Assembly (NCBI GenBank): GCA_902493515.1
Contig: CABUPE010000001.1
Coordinates: 1-64,000, forward strand
DNA length: 64,000 bases
Direction: 5' to 3'
From: an uncultured Collinsella sp.
GTDB taxonomy: Bacteria > Actinomycetota > Coriobacteriia > Coriobacteriales > Coriobacteriaceae
Shown here in pieces: positions 32,267-41,077 of the stretch; position 1 is the first letter of the stretch, and each line of letters opens with the position of its first letter. The notes below the pieces were generated by a model. The model saw nothing but the letters and a program-made list of their open reading frames with translations. It searched no databases and was not told the origin of the DNA. The translations under genes and the position numbers were made by a program.

Positions 32267-34116
32267 GAAAGATCACTCTCCGTATAGGTTCTTTGGTATC
32301 CGAGCAAATATAGGCATATCCCAACGATTATAGAGGATAGGGTTCCCGCAACCGCCGCCTTGGCGACGACCGCGGCTGCAAGGCTGGCAATTTCCATATG
32401 GTGTGCAAGACAGGACGCCGCTGCGCAGCCGATGCCGGTGACAGCGATGGCGGCGATTGCGGCAAGGTTTGAGCCCTGATCGGCACGCTTGGCATGGGCA
32501 TTGAGCAGCGCGGATGACGCCGCGGCAGTTGCCGCGACCAGCACAAAGGCAGCCCAAAGGAGCGGGTCTCCCAGCGCTGCGGCAACGTTGCCGAGCCCCA
32601 GCACGCCTCCGGCTGAAAGCGCGACCGTGGCCAGACGGCCAAAAAGCGCGCCCATGCCCGTTGCCGCGGCGGCGCTTGCCGGGCCGAGCCAAAATGACGC
32701 GACGCCGGCGGCGACCCCAGCTGCCAGGAAGGTATTGCCGGTCAGACAGCCAAGCGCGAGTGCACAGGTGAGCGTGGCGCTCGCGGCAGTCTCGGTGCGA
32801 CCCCAGGCGATCCACCAACCGGACATGGCGGCGGCAAAGATCACCGCGACGGGCAGCATCGACAGGATGCCCTGTGCCTGCATGGTGGCGTTGGCCATGA
32901 GCACCAAAAAGCCCACAGCCGAGATGGCCGAGCCAATCTGGGGGGCCAGGCCGGCCGCCGCTCCGATCGCGATGGCCGCAATGACCAGGCCGGGAAGCGC
33001 CGCGACCCCGGCCGTTTGCATCAGCAAAAAGCTAAAGGTGCCGCACGTTAGTGCCGAGATAGTGCGCATGGTGTAGTCGCGCGCATGGCTCCAGCGTGTG
33101 CCCGCCCAGCCGAGTGCGGGGTCGACCTCGATGGCGTCGTCCTCGTAGTGTGACGGCTCGATATCGTCGAGCTCCTGCTCGTCATCCGAAAGTTCGCCAA
33201 CCATTTGCTCCAGGCTGCGACGGCCTTCGCGCACGCTGCCCAGACCGGCAAGGAGCTGGTCGCAAAATGCCTCGATGCTGTTGGGGCGGTCCTGCGGCAT
33301 GGGGGAGAGCGCGCTCATGAGCGCGCTCTCGGCTCCCGGGGGAAAGTGTGGTATCAGCTCGCTGGGATAGGTGGCGCCGCCGATGATGCGGTCGACCGAG
33401 TCGGCGGGCGTGGCCGCCATAAAGGGAGCGCTGCCGCACAGGCCCTCGTAGATTACACAGGCGAGGGCAAAGACATCGGCGCGCTCGTCGACCGTGCCGG
33501 TCTCGATATCGAGCTGCTCGGGCGGCATGTAGCCGATGGTGCCGCCGCGTGAGCCGCCAAAGCCACCGGCGGACGACAGTCGCGCCATGCCAAAGTCGGT
33601 GAGCTTTACATTGCCCGAGTGGTCGATGAGCACGTTGGCGGGCTTAATGTCCAGGTGGAGTACGCCATTACTATGAGCGAAGGTGAGCGCCTGGCCCAGG
33701 GCATCGGCAATGGCCGCGGCCTCGTCAAAGGTAAGTGAGTGGCCGTCCACGCGGTGCAAAAACTCGGCCAGCGACATGCCATCGACATATTCCATAACCA
33801 GGTAGGCATAGGCTGTGTCGTGCGTAAAGTCGATGACCTGCACGATGTTGGGATGTTGAAGCATGGCGGCAGTGTGCGCCTCGCGCAGGACATCCATGAT
33901 GTCGCTGGCGGGCATGCCGGCGCCGTTGATAAGGGGGATGCGCTTAATGGCGACGCGGCGGCGCAGGTGCGTGTCGCGGCAGATCTCGATGGAGCCAAAA
34001 CCGCCAGTCGCAAGTGTCTCGAGCGGCTGGTACCGCTTGAGCAGCTCGCGAGAGCTGGTGCCCTCCAAGGGAACGTCCGGCGAGAACCGGGCGGTATGTT
34101 GCGAGAAAAGCGGCAT
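32263..34116 (-). CDS. Membrane serine/threonine protein kinase with polytopic C-terminus
   Basis: Predicted 617-residue kinase, first gene of the envelope operon. The kinase domain (about 25-285) has LATGGFGSIEICRD, VAIKRIPL, GVLHLDIKPANVLIDHSG (Leu replaces the Arg of HRD), LTDFGMARL and GYMPPEQL. Instead of one helix and a sensor domain, the C-terminal ~260 residues form about eight hydrophobic segments. ATG 34116 is preferred over a TTG two codons earlier because GAGGG lies 6 nt upstream. It occupies the place where PknA would be expected to act, but lies at the other end of the operon. Confidence 0.88.
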   Translation of the reverse strand: MPLFSQHTARFSPDVPLEGTSSRELLKRYQPLETLATGGFGSIEICRDTHLRRRVAIKRIPLINGAGMPASDIMDVLREAHTAAMLQHPNIVQVIDFTHDTAYAYLVMEYVDGMSLAEFLHRVDGHSLTFDEAAAIADALGQALTFAHSNGVLHLDIKPANVLIDHSGNVKLTDFGMARLSSAGGFGGSRGGTIGYMPPEQLDIETGTVDERADVFALACVIYEGLCGSAPFMAATPADSVDRIIGGATYPSELIPHFPPGAESALMSALSPMPQDRPNSIEAFCDQLLAGLGSVREGRRSLEQMVGELSDDEQELDDIEPSHYEDDAIEVDPALGWAGTRWSHARDYTMRTISALTCGTFSFLLMQTAGVAALPGLVIAAIAIGAAAGLAPQIGSAISAVGFLVLMANATMQAQGILSMLPVAVIFAAAMSGWWIAWGRTETAASATLTCALALGCLTGNTFLAAGVAAGVASFWLGPASAAAATGMGALFGRLATVALSAGGVLGLGNVAAALGDPLLWAAFVLVAATAAASSALLNAHAKRADQGSNLAAIAAIAVTGIGCAAASCLAHHMEIASLAAAVVAKAAVAGTLSSIIVGICLYLLGYQRTYTESDLS

Positions 34117-34260
34117 GGCCAACCCTCGTGCGTTTAAAGTTCGTTTGCGAGCGGCAGGCGCGGGGCCAAGTCGTTCGCGGTGGCATAGATGCTGCTAGTG
34201 TAGCACGCTCGGGTGCATGGGGAGGATAGCGGGATGCGAGGCTGCCTGTCTGGCTTGGCC

Positions 34261-34977
34261 TTAGCGCTTCTTCTTGTTCTTCTTCTGCTTGCGCTGCTTG
34301 CCCTTGGTCTCCTGGGGCTTGTCGCCCTGTTTGGCTTCGGCGGCGGCCTTTTCTGCCTTCATCTTCTTGCGTTTGGTCTCGATGCGGAGTTTTTTGTTGA
34401 TGCGTGCCTTAAGGAAGGTGCCAAACTGCTCGGCATCGCCGCGAACAAAGGTGTCCTTAGGGATCGTCACGCCCTGGTCGGCGAACATGGCCACAAAGAT
34501 GCGCTCGCCGTCGAGCACGTGGTCGAGCTTTTCAAACGGGAAGAACTGCGACTTGCCGCTCTTGCCCCAAACCATCAGGCCGTCCTCGTTGGCGGCGACG
34601 CGGCGATAGCGGCCACCCATGGACTCGTCGGCCTCGACGGCGTCGATAAAGTCGCGGGCGAGGGTGTGGTGCAGGTTTTTGCTCCACCAGACTAAAAAGG
34701 CGCCGAATACGATCAGGACGACGCCAAACTTGATCCAGTTGCCGCCGGCCACCAACATGCCGATGCCGATGAGCGCGGCAATCGCGGCGGCGACATACAG
34801 CGAGCCACGGCGCCTGGGCGAGGCGACCAGGCGGGCGAAGTCGGTGACGAGGTCGTTTTCGTACTGGTACTCGTTGAGGTACAGGATGCCGTCGTCGGCT
34901 GCGGCCTGCTCTTCGAGCGCGACCTCGACCTGGTCGGCTGCTTCGGAGGGAACGAGGTTGCTCTCTGCGTCTGCCAT
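34261..34977 (-). CDS. YcxB-like membrane protein
   Basis: Predicted 238-residue protein with two close membrane helices (LYVAAAIAALIGIGMLVAG and FGVVLIVFGAFLVWWS) followed by a YcxB-type cytoplasmic domain (VAANEDGLMVWGKSGKSQFF, FEKLDHVLDGERIFVA). The C-terminus is very basic (repeated Lys/Gln/Lys), perhaps nucleic-acid or lipid contacting. It is transcribed in the same direction as the kinase operon but 144 nt upstream and divergent from dnaX. Function unknown. Confidence 0.7.
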   Translation of the reverse strand: MADAESNLVPSEAADQVEVALEEQAAADDGILYLNEYQYENDLVTDFARLVASPRRRGSLYVAAAIAALIGIGMLVAGGNWIKFGVVLIVFGAFLVWWSKNLHHTLARDFIDAVEADESMGGRYRRVAANEDGLMVWGKSGKSQFFPFEKLDHVLDGERIFVAMFADQGVTIPKDTFVRGDAEQFGTFLKARINKKLRIETKRKKMKAEKAAAEAKQGDKPQETKGKQRKQKKNKKKR

Positions 34978-35092
34978 GCTCTTTGGACTCCTATCGCGGC
35001 GGGCTCGCCGTACGGGTTATTATGAATGCAGTATGCCGTGCGACCGCATGGCCGTCGCGGCAACAAGACTCAGTATACCCGGGGGAGCACCC

Positions 35093-37573
35093 ATGGAATC
35101 GTTGTACCGAAAGTATCGCCCGCTCACCTTCGACTCCGTGGTGGGCCAGCAGCATATCGTCTCGACGCTCGAGCACGCCATCACCGAGGGACGCCTGTCC
35201 CACGCCTACCTGTTCTGCGGACCGCGCGGCACGGGCAAGACCACCATGGCGCGCATTCTGGCCAAGGCGCTGCTGTGCCGCAATGCCGAGGCGGCGCGCA
35301 CCGAGGGTGCAAGCGGCTGCATACCTGACGGTACTTGCGAGGAGTGCGAGCTCATTGCCGAGGGCAACCACCCGGATGTCTACGAGCTCGATGCCGCAAG
35401 CCGTACCGGCGTGGACAACGTGCGCGAGGAGATCATCAACTCCGTCAACTTTGCCCCGGTGCGCGGCAAGTACAAGATCTATATCATCGACGAGGTCCAC
35501 ATGCTCACGACGGCGGCGTTCAACGCGCTGCTCAAGACGCTTGAGGAGCCACCGGCACACGTGATCTTTGTGCTGTGCACCACCGACCCGCAAAAGATTC
35601 TGGAGACCATCCTCTCGCGCTGCCAGCGTTTCGATTTCCATCGTATCGGCAACGAGGATATTGAGCATCGCCTGGCATGCGTGTGCGAGCAGGAGGGCTT
35701 CGATCACGACGACGAGGCGCTGGCTATCGTGGCGCGCCATGCCAAGGGCGGCATGCGCGACGCGTTGTCCACGCTGGAGCAGCTGAGCGTCTTTGGCAAC
35801 GGTTCTGTGCATGCGGACGATGCCCGCTCGCTTTTGGGCGAGGTTTCGGACCAGATTCTGGGCGAGTTTGCCCGCGCCATTGCCGATCGCGATGTTGCCG
35901 AGCTCTATGGACTGATCCGTGCGCAGGTCGAGGAAGGAAACGACCTGCTGGAGCTGACGCGCGACCTGGTGGCGCATGTGCGTGACGTGTACGTTGCCTG
36001 CGTTGCCGGTGCCCGTGCCGAGCTGTTTGAGGGCGGCTCCGAGCAGGCCGAGGCGCTTGCTGCCGAGGCCGCTGCCTTTGGTGAGCATCCTGCCGACCGC
36101 CTGGCCCGTGTGCTGACAGTGCTCGACGATGCCGCACTGGAGATGAGGGGCGCGAGCGACGTGCGCCTGGTGCTCGAGATTGCCTGCACGCGTCTGGCGC
36201 GTCCCGAGGCTGATTTAACGATTGAGGCATTGGCCGAGCGCGTGGCACGCCTGGAGGCCATGGTTGCCAACGGCGCCGTGCCGGCGAGCGTGGCTGCTGC
36301 TCAGGCCGCCGCGCCTGCAGCATCCGTACCCGCTGCTGCCCAACAGCCGACGCTAATTTCGGGCGCTCGTGCTGCCGCTCCGGCGGCATCCGCTGCCCCC
36401 GCTGCTACGTCCGCGCGCCAGGGCGGTATGCCTTGGGACCGTGGTGTTGCTGTTCCGGCTGCCCAGCCTGCGCCCCGTTCTGCGTCCGTGTCAGTTTCCA
36501 AGCCTGCAGCGCCTGCACCTCAGCCTGCGCCGGCTCCGACGTCTCAGCCCGTTGCGGCCCCCGCGCCTGTCACCGCTCCGGCATCTAAGCCCCAGTCCAA
36601 CAATGCCGCCCAGGTTGCCGCCGCCGGTGCTGCCGAGACGCCCGCGGTCGGGGATGCCGGAGAGCTGCAGCGCAAATGGGCCGAGGTTGTCGAGCGTGTC
36701 AAGGCGCGTCAGGCTTCCTACGCAGGGCTTTTGCTCAACGCCCGCGCCACGGCCGACGACGGCTCCAAGCTCACTGTCTCGTTCCCTGCGGGCTCGACCT
36801 TTGCCATCAAGATGCTCGGTCGCGCCGATACACAGTCGGTGGTTCTGCCGACGGTCTGCGCAGTCTTCGGTCGTCGTACCGTCGACTATGTCCTGGATGG
36901 GGGTGGCACGCCGGCTCCTCAACATGAGGAGCATTCTCCATCTGCACGGGCTGCGGCATCTGCGGACCCGCAACCCGTGTCCTCGGCGGCCCCTGCATTC
37001 TCGAGCGCCAGCGCGTCGCAGCAGCAAACGGCACCGGTAGCGGCATCGACCCCGTCGGCGCCTAAGCCCGCGGCGCCCAAACCGGCTGCTCCGACGCCCG
37101 CGCCCAAGCCCGCCTCGCCCGCGCCCAAGTCGTCTGACCTGGGCAAAGCCCCCTGGCTACGCTCCGACAACCCCGCCGGCGCTCCTGCCACGGGTAAGCT
37201 TCCGACTGAGCCCGCACCCCGTGCGCCCGAGCGCTCTGCCGCTCCCAAATCTCAGCCTGCCGCGTCGTCTGCGCCATGGGAATCCGAGCAGGTTCCCTAC
37301 GACGATGCCATGGTCGGCGGTTTTGCTGCCGATGCTGGTGGGGACGATCTGCCTCCGTTCGACGTGCCGGGTGCGGCGTCCGCGCCCAAGTCCGCTGCAA
37401 CTGCCCCCAAAGAGGAGGACGCTCCTGCAGCTCCCTGGGAGTCCAACCCCGGTGCGGGCAGCCCCTTCGGCCATCAGGGTGCAGCCCCGAGCATCCCGCA
37501 GACCGAGGACGAGGCCAAAGCCCTCATCCGCAGCGTCTTCGGCCAGTCCACCATCTTCAAGCCGGTGGAGTAG
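35093..37573 (+). CDS. dnaX: DNA polymerase III subunit gamma/tau
   Basis: Predicted 826-residue clamp-loader ATPase. The start MESLYRKYRPLTFDSVVGQQ at 35093 follows GGGGGAG. Motifs: Walker A GPRGTGKTT, a zinc-binding Cys cluster from CRNAEA to CEECELI, Walker B IIDEVHML and sensor TTDPQKI. The catalytic core and domain III end at about residue 385. The remaining ~440 residues are Pro/Ala-rich with one more conserved segment (RKWAEVVERVKARQASYAGL) that may be the tau-type polymerase-binding domain. It loads the beta clamp at replication forks. It heads the dnaX-ybaB-recR neighbourhood common in bacteria, here split by three small genes. Confidence 0.96.
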   Translation: MESLYRKYRPLTFDSVVGQQHIVSTLEHAITEGRLSHAYLFCGPRGTGKTTMARILAKALLCRNAEAARTEGASGCIPDGTCEECELIAEGNHPDVYELDAASRTGVDNVREEIINSVNFAPVRGKYKIYIIDEVHMLTTAAFNALLKTLEEPPAHVIFVLCTTDPQKILETILSRCQRFDFHRIGNEDIEHRLACVCEQEGFDHDDEALAIVARHAKGGMRDALSTLEQLSVFGNGSVHADDARSLLGEVSDQILGEFARAIADRDVAELYGLIRAQVEEGNDLLELTRDLVAHVRDVYVACVAGARAELFEGGSEQAEALAAEAAAFGEHPADRLARVLTVLDDAALEMRGASDVRLVLEIACTRLARPEADLTIEALAERVARLEAMVANGAVPASVAAAQAAAPAASVPAAAQQPTLISGARAAAPAASAAPAATSARQGGMPWDRGVAVPAAQPAPRSASVSVSKPAAPAPQPAPAPTSQPVAAPAPVTAPASKPQSNNAAQVAAAGAAETPAVGDAGELQRKWAEVVERVKARQASYAGLLLNARATADDGSKLTVSFPAGSTFAIKMLGRADTQSVVLPTVCAVFGRRTVDYVLDGGGTPAPQHEEHSPSARAAASADPQPVSSAAPAFSSASASQQQTAPVAASTPSAPKPAAPKPAAPTPAPKPASPAPKSSDLGKAPWLRSDNPAGAPATGKLPTEPAPRAPERSAAPKSQPAASSAPWESEQVPYDDAMVGGFAADAGGDDLPPFDVPGAASAPKSAATAPKEEDAPAAPWESNPGAGSPFGHQGAAPSIPQTEDEAKALIRSVFGQSTIFKPVE

Positions 37574-37627
37574 CTGTACGGGCGGGTATACTGCTCAAGA
37601 AGAGGACCCTTTGAACGGAGCGAGCTT

Positions 37628-37888
37628 ATGATGTGGGAATATGTCCGCCTTGAGGACGATACGCAGGTTTCGTATTCCGAAGTCCGGGAGGACAACACGG
37701 TGAAGGTTGTTGTGGAGCGCCCGCGCGATTGGGGTTTTGACACGGCGGAGTGTATCTTGCCGGCATTCAATTGGGTGTCACACGAGGGCTTTAGCGAAGC
37801 GGACCTCAAAGAACTCGATGATTTCGTGCGTAACAATGCCCCGCTCATCCTGCGTTTTGCCTACGAAGGCGGACGAGTCTATGCCTAG
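37628..37888 (+). CDS. Small protein paired with DUF4160 protein
   Basis: Predicted 86-residue acidic protein with a start MMWEYVRLEDDTQVSYSEV and a C-terminal helix pair; no catalytic motif. ATG 37628 has GGAG 7 nt upstream. Its last 8 nt overlap the next gene, so the two proteins are made together and probably act as a pair. Similar small partners accompany DUF4160 genes; a toxin-antitoxin-like or stress role has been suggested for such pairs but not shown here. Confidence 0.7.
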   Translation: MMWEYVRLEDDTQVSYSEVREDNTVKVVVERPRDWGFDTAECILPAFNWVSHEGFSEADLKELDDFVRNNAPLILRFAYEGGRVYA

Positions 37889-38153
37889 TTTGTTTCGACT
37901 CGGGCCGTACATCATCTTCTTCTGGACGGGGGAGAACGGCGAACCTGTCCATGTTCACGTTGCGGTCAAGCGCCCCGCTGCCGAGGCAACCAAGATATGG
38001 CTTACCCGCTCCGGCGGATGCAAGCTGGCCCATAACAAGGGCGATATTCCTGCTCGGGATTTACGTGATATCATGCAGTTTGTTTCATCTAACCATGCAC
38101 TGATTTGCAAACGCTGGAAAGAAACAACCGGTGGGCTGTCGTTTTACTGTTAA
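37881..38153 (+). CDS. DUF4160-domain protein
   Basis: Predicted 90-residue protein. The signature SLFRLGPYIIFFWTGENGEP then VHVHVAVK is typical of DUF4160: a beta-sheet with conserved Phe, Glu and HVHV. The second half has IPARDLRDIMQFV. ATG 37881 lies inside the upstream gene's 3' end. The biochemical function of DUF4160 is not established. Confidence 0.8.
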   Translation: MPSLFRLGPYIIFFWTGENGEPVHVHVAVKRPAAEATKIWLTRSGGCKLAHNKGDIPARDLRDIMQFVSSNHALICKRWKETTGGLSFYC

Positions 38154-38178
38154 GAGTCGCTTGCCGGACTTATGGCCT

Positions 38179-38655
38179 CTAGCTCATCTGGGGCTCTTTG
38201 TCCGGGCGCATCTGTATTTCGGACATGTGCAACGTGGTGCCGCGTATATCGCATTCGAGCAGACAGGTGCGTGACGGTCGGCCTAGGATGCTGAGGTCGA
38301 TACGATACGCCGCATAGCTGTCCGTGTTCTCGACTTGCTCGGCGTTGAGGGTTGCTCCGATTGTCAAGAAAGCGCCTGGTTCGGCATTGACAATCTTGGA
38401 GTCCTTTATCTTGACCTTGAGCTCTTGGTAGAGGGACGGGCTGTTGTAGTAAACGGTTCGGGTTCCGTCGACGCACTCGTCGGTCGCCTCCCATTTGACA
38501 ACGGGCTTATCCGAGCTGGCTACCAGCAGTTCTGCTCCAAAGGCTATAGCATGGGTGATGACAACCAGCAATGCCCAGCCGACAAAGAGATAGAGAACCA
38601 CATATGCAACGGGGTGTTTTGAGCGGATGTTTTGGAGCACGTCGGGGGCATTCAT
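38179..38655 (-). CDS. Small membrane-anchored hypothetical protein
   Basis: Predicted 158 residues. One N-terminal membrane helix (VAYVVLYLFVGWALLVVITH) is followed by a ~115-residue, probably external, beta-rich domain with a Cys pair. No family recognised. ATG 38655 is preceded by GGAGG. It converges on the DUF4160 pair, and its 5' side faces ybaB. Confidence 0.6.
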   Translation of the reverse strand: MNAPDVLQNIRSKHPVAYVVLYLFVGWALLVVITHAIAFGAELLVASSDKPVVKWEATDECVDGTRTVYYNSPSLYQELKVKIKDSKIVNAEPGAFLTIGATLNAEQVENTDSYAAYRIDLSILGRPSRTCLLECDIRGTTLHMSEIQMRPDKEPQMS

Positions 38656-38995
38656 GGGGTACCTCCAAATTGCTATCTATAGCAATCAAATTATACCCCA
38701 CCGCCATGTGCGCCGCCTCGAGTAGTGGCTCGGCATTTAGCCATTTAGTGGGACGCATAAAATGTCGGATTCCGGCTCTACAAGATTTAGCTTTCAATAT
38801 TATGCAGATGCGAATTATTCAACTTTGCATAATTTTTGGGTGCGGCTTGCACTCCAGGACATGTATATCGACTGAGGTAGCGTGACCGCCCCGCTCGCTG
38901 GCCGCGCGCCGTGGTACGATTTTTGAGTTTGAAAGTTCCGCCGTGCTCCGGCTGCCCTTGCAGCTCGGCGTGCGGCCGCACGTAAAGGAGCCATC
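38656..38995. other. Intergenic region upstream of ybaB
   Basis: No gene recognised. The AT-rich left half changes to a GC-rich leader with a hairpin around CCGGCTG-CCCTTG-CAGCTCGG at about 38950-38970. TACGAT near 38915 could be a -10 box. I looked for the signal recognition particle RNA often found near dnaX and saw no match. Confidence 0.35.
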
Positions 38996-39316
38996 ATGGC
39001 CGGTATGAACATGCAGCAGATGATGAAGCAGGCTCGCAAGATGCAGGAGCAGCTTGCCGCCGCGCAGGAGAACCTCAAGTCCCAGACCGTCGACGCCTCT
39101 GCCGGCGGCGGCATGGTCAAGGTGACCGTTAACGGCGAGATGGAGCTCGTCAACCTCACCATCGATCCCGATGCCCTCGATCCCGAGGACGTCGATATGC
39201 TGCAGGACATGATCATGGCTGCCGTCAACGAGGCCGTCCGCGGCGTCAACGAGCTCGCCAACAAGCAGATGGGCGCCATCACCGGCGGCCTCAACATCCC
39301 GGGTATGCCGTTCTAA
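38996..39316 (+). CDS. ybaB: YbaB/EbfC nucleoid-associated protein
   Basis: Predicted 106-residue DNA-binding protein that works as a dimer. The N-terminal helix is Met/Gln/Lys-rich ([20 protein letters not shown]), followed by the sheet [20 protein letters not shown] and helices ([17 protein letters not shown]). AAAGGAG precedes the ATG. It is 13 nt upstream of recR, its usual partner. Confidence 0.96.
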   Translation: MAGMNMQQMMKQARKMQEQLAAAQENLKSQTVDASAGGGMVKVTVNGEMELVNLTIDPDALDPEDVDMLQDMIMAAVNEAVRGVNELANKQMGAITGGLNIPGMPF

Positions 39317-39329
39317 GACACGCATATAT

Positions 39330-39926
39330 ATGAGTGCGAATCACAGTCTGCAAAAACTGCTCGATGAGCTGGGCCGTCTGCCGGGCATTGGTCCCAAGTC
39401 GGCCCAGCGCATCGCCTATTACCTGCTCGAGGCCGATGCTGAGGAGGCCCGCCGCCTGGCCGAGGCCATCCTGGAGGTCAAGCAGGAGGTCCACTTTTGC
39501 AGCCGTTGCTTTAACTACGCCACGGCCGATGAGTGCTCCATCTGCCAGGACCCGATGCGCGATACCACTCGCATTTGCGTGGTGGGCGAGCCGCGCGACG
39601 TCCAGGCGATCGAGCGTACGGGCAGCTACCACGGCCTCTACCACGTATTGGGCGGCGTGATCAGCCCCATGGACAAGATTGGTCCCGAGCAGTTGCACAT
39701 CCGCGAGCTGCTGGCGCGTCTGGGCCGCGAGGATATCCATGAGGTCATCATCGCCACCAACCCCAATATTGAGGGCGAGACCACGGCGAGCTACCTGGCC
39801 CGCACTATCAAGCCGCTGGGCGTCGAGGTGTCGCGTCTGGCAAGCGGCCTGCCCGTGGGCGGCGACCTGGAGTATGCCGACGAGCTTACGCTTGGCCGCG
39901 CCATCGAGGCCCGTCGCACGATTTAG
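39330..39926 (+). CDS. recR: Recombination mediator RecR
   Basis: Predicted 198 residues, full length. The N-terminal helix-hairpin-helix is [20 protein letters not shown], the zinc finger is [19 protein letters not shown] (four Cys), the Toprim domain begins [20 protein letters not shown], and the C-terminal Walker-B-like part ends [19 protein letters not shown]. It acts with RecF/RecO to load RecA on gapped DNA. Weak ribosome site; coupled translation with ybaB is likely. Confidence 0.97.
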   Translation: MSANHSLQKLLDELGRLPGIGPKSAQRIAYYLLEADAEEARRLAEAILEVKQEVHFCSRCFNYATADECSICQDPMRDTTRICVVGEPRDVQAIERTGSYHGLYHVLGGVISPMDKIGPEQLHIRELLARLGREDIHEVIIATNPNIEGETTASYLARTIKPLGVEVSRLASGLPVGGDLEYADELTLGRAIEARRTI

Positions 39927-39963
39927 GTGGCGAGCCTGCCCCTGCCGTATGTTTTCCTCGCGA

Positions 39964-39993
39964 CGCACGGGGTAGTCATAATTTCCCCGTGCG
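39964..39993. terminator. Hairpin after recR
   Basis: Arms CGCACGGGG (39964-39972) and CCCCGTGCG (39985-39993), 12-nt loop. No long T-run. Confidence 0.55.
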
Positions 39994-40001
39994 ACTGTGA
40001 G

Positions 40002-40109
40002 TTTGTTGTGCAACAAAGATGCTTCGTATCCGCTTATCGCATGGATGCTTCCGCTCGTATCCTTAATTTGCCCATTCGTTGCGCAACCTTTTGGGTTCGC
40101 TGATACACT
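40002..40109 (+). promoter_or_regulatory. Palindromes and promoter of the second kinase operon
   Basis: Two related palindromes: TTTGTTG-TG-CAACAAA at 40002-40017 and GTTGCGCAAC at 40078-40087. The second overlaps a possible -35 TTGCGC (40079-40084), with a -10-like GATACA/TACACT at 40102-40109. A transcription factor binding both is plausible. The motif recurs at 63253-63264. Confidence 0.45.
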
Positions 40110-40171
40110 CAAATATGGATTCGAATGAATGCGCCGCTTCTGAGCGGCGTGTTTTTCTTGGAGGAGAACGC

Positions 40172-41077
40172 ATGCGGCCCGGTGGCACTCAGACAAAGCG
40201 CGGCGCCGCGGTGCGCATGCGACGCCGACTGGGCTTGGCGCCGCGGGCGTACGCACTGCTATCGTGCTCGCTGGTGCTGGTCATAGCTGGCGTTTCTGCC
40301 TATGGCATGACCGTGCCGTCCATGATGCAGGCGCATGCCGCACGCGAACCGCGCGTGGGGCATGAGGTCAAAAGTGACCTGGGTACCACGACTGGATATG
40401 CTTGGGCAAGTGTGGTCGCGCATATTGTGTTTGGCACCGACGATGCGGACGGCGCCGAGGCCCCGGACAACGAAGTCACGCTTGCCAATGGCAAAACCAT
40501 CGTGCTCACCAACACCAAGATCATCGATCGGTTGTCCAACAATAGCGTGGCGGCAACGGTGAATAAGGTTGAGCAGCAAAAGGAGCAGGACGCCCAGCAG
40601 TCCGGAAAGCCCGGTAGCTCGGATAATTCTGGCTCTGGCTCGGATTCATCGAGTTCGGGCGGCGGCTCTGGGTCGGGTTCCTCTACCGGAGGGTCTGGAA
40701 ACGGCGGCTCGACGGGCGGCAACACTGACAACGATGCAAACTCCGGTGGCCTTTCCGCTGCTGAGGAAGAGAGCATTCACAGTTGGCTTGTGACTAAGTA
40801 CAACATGCTCGACGGCTATGTTTCTCGTGCTAATGACGTGGTCTCGACCTATAACTCTACGGGAGATCCCAGGCCGTGCGACAGCCTGGTCGGGGAGATG
40901 TTTGTCATTCGAGCCGAGTTCGGTCGTCAGACATTCTCGCCCCGGTCAAAGTGGTATCAGCAGTATGCCAATCTGTGGGGCTGTTACACCAACCTATGTC
41001 AATGGGTCGGCCATTACGGCGATGATGACGTCGCGCTCGGTAACTTCAACAATAACGTGGCGGCGCTTGCCCTATGA
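40172..41077 (+). CDS. Hypothetical membrane-anchored protein of the second kinase operon
   Basis: Predicted 301 residues. A basic N-terminus precedes one membrane helix (YALLSCSLVLVIAGVSAYG). An external domain (about 55-140) is followed by a Ser/Gly/Asp-rich flexible linker (about 150-215) and a C-terminal helical domain with several Trp and Cys. The length of the Gly/Ser linker is unusual. ATG 40172 follows TTGGAGGAG. Its stop overlaps the kinase start (ATGA), so it is co-translated with it and may be its sensor or substrate. No family recognised. Confidence 0.65.
   Translation: MRPGGTQTKRGAAVRMRRRLGLAPRAYALLSCSLVLVIAGVSAYGMTVPSMMQAHAAREPRVGHEVKSDLGTTTGYAWASVVAHIVFGTDDADGAEAPDNEVTLANGKTIVLTNTKIIDRLSNNSVAATVNKVEQQKEQDAQQSGKPGSSDNSGSGSDSSSSGGGSGSGSSTGGSGNGGSTGGNTDNDANSGGLSAAEEESIHSWLVTKYNMLDGYVSRANDVVSTYNSTGDPRPCDSLVGEMFVIRAEFGRQTFSPRSKWYQQYANLWGCYTNLCQWVGHYGDDDVALGNFNNNVAALAL

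Noticed and set aside
34978..35092. Signal recognition particle RNA near dnaX
   Set aside because: The conserved GGAAGCAGCC-type tetraloop region is absent here and in 38656-38995.
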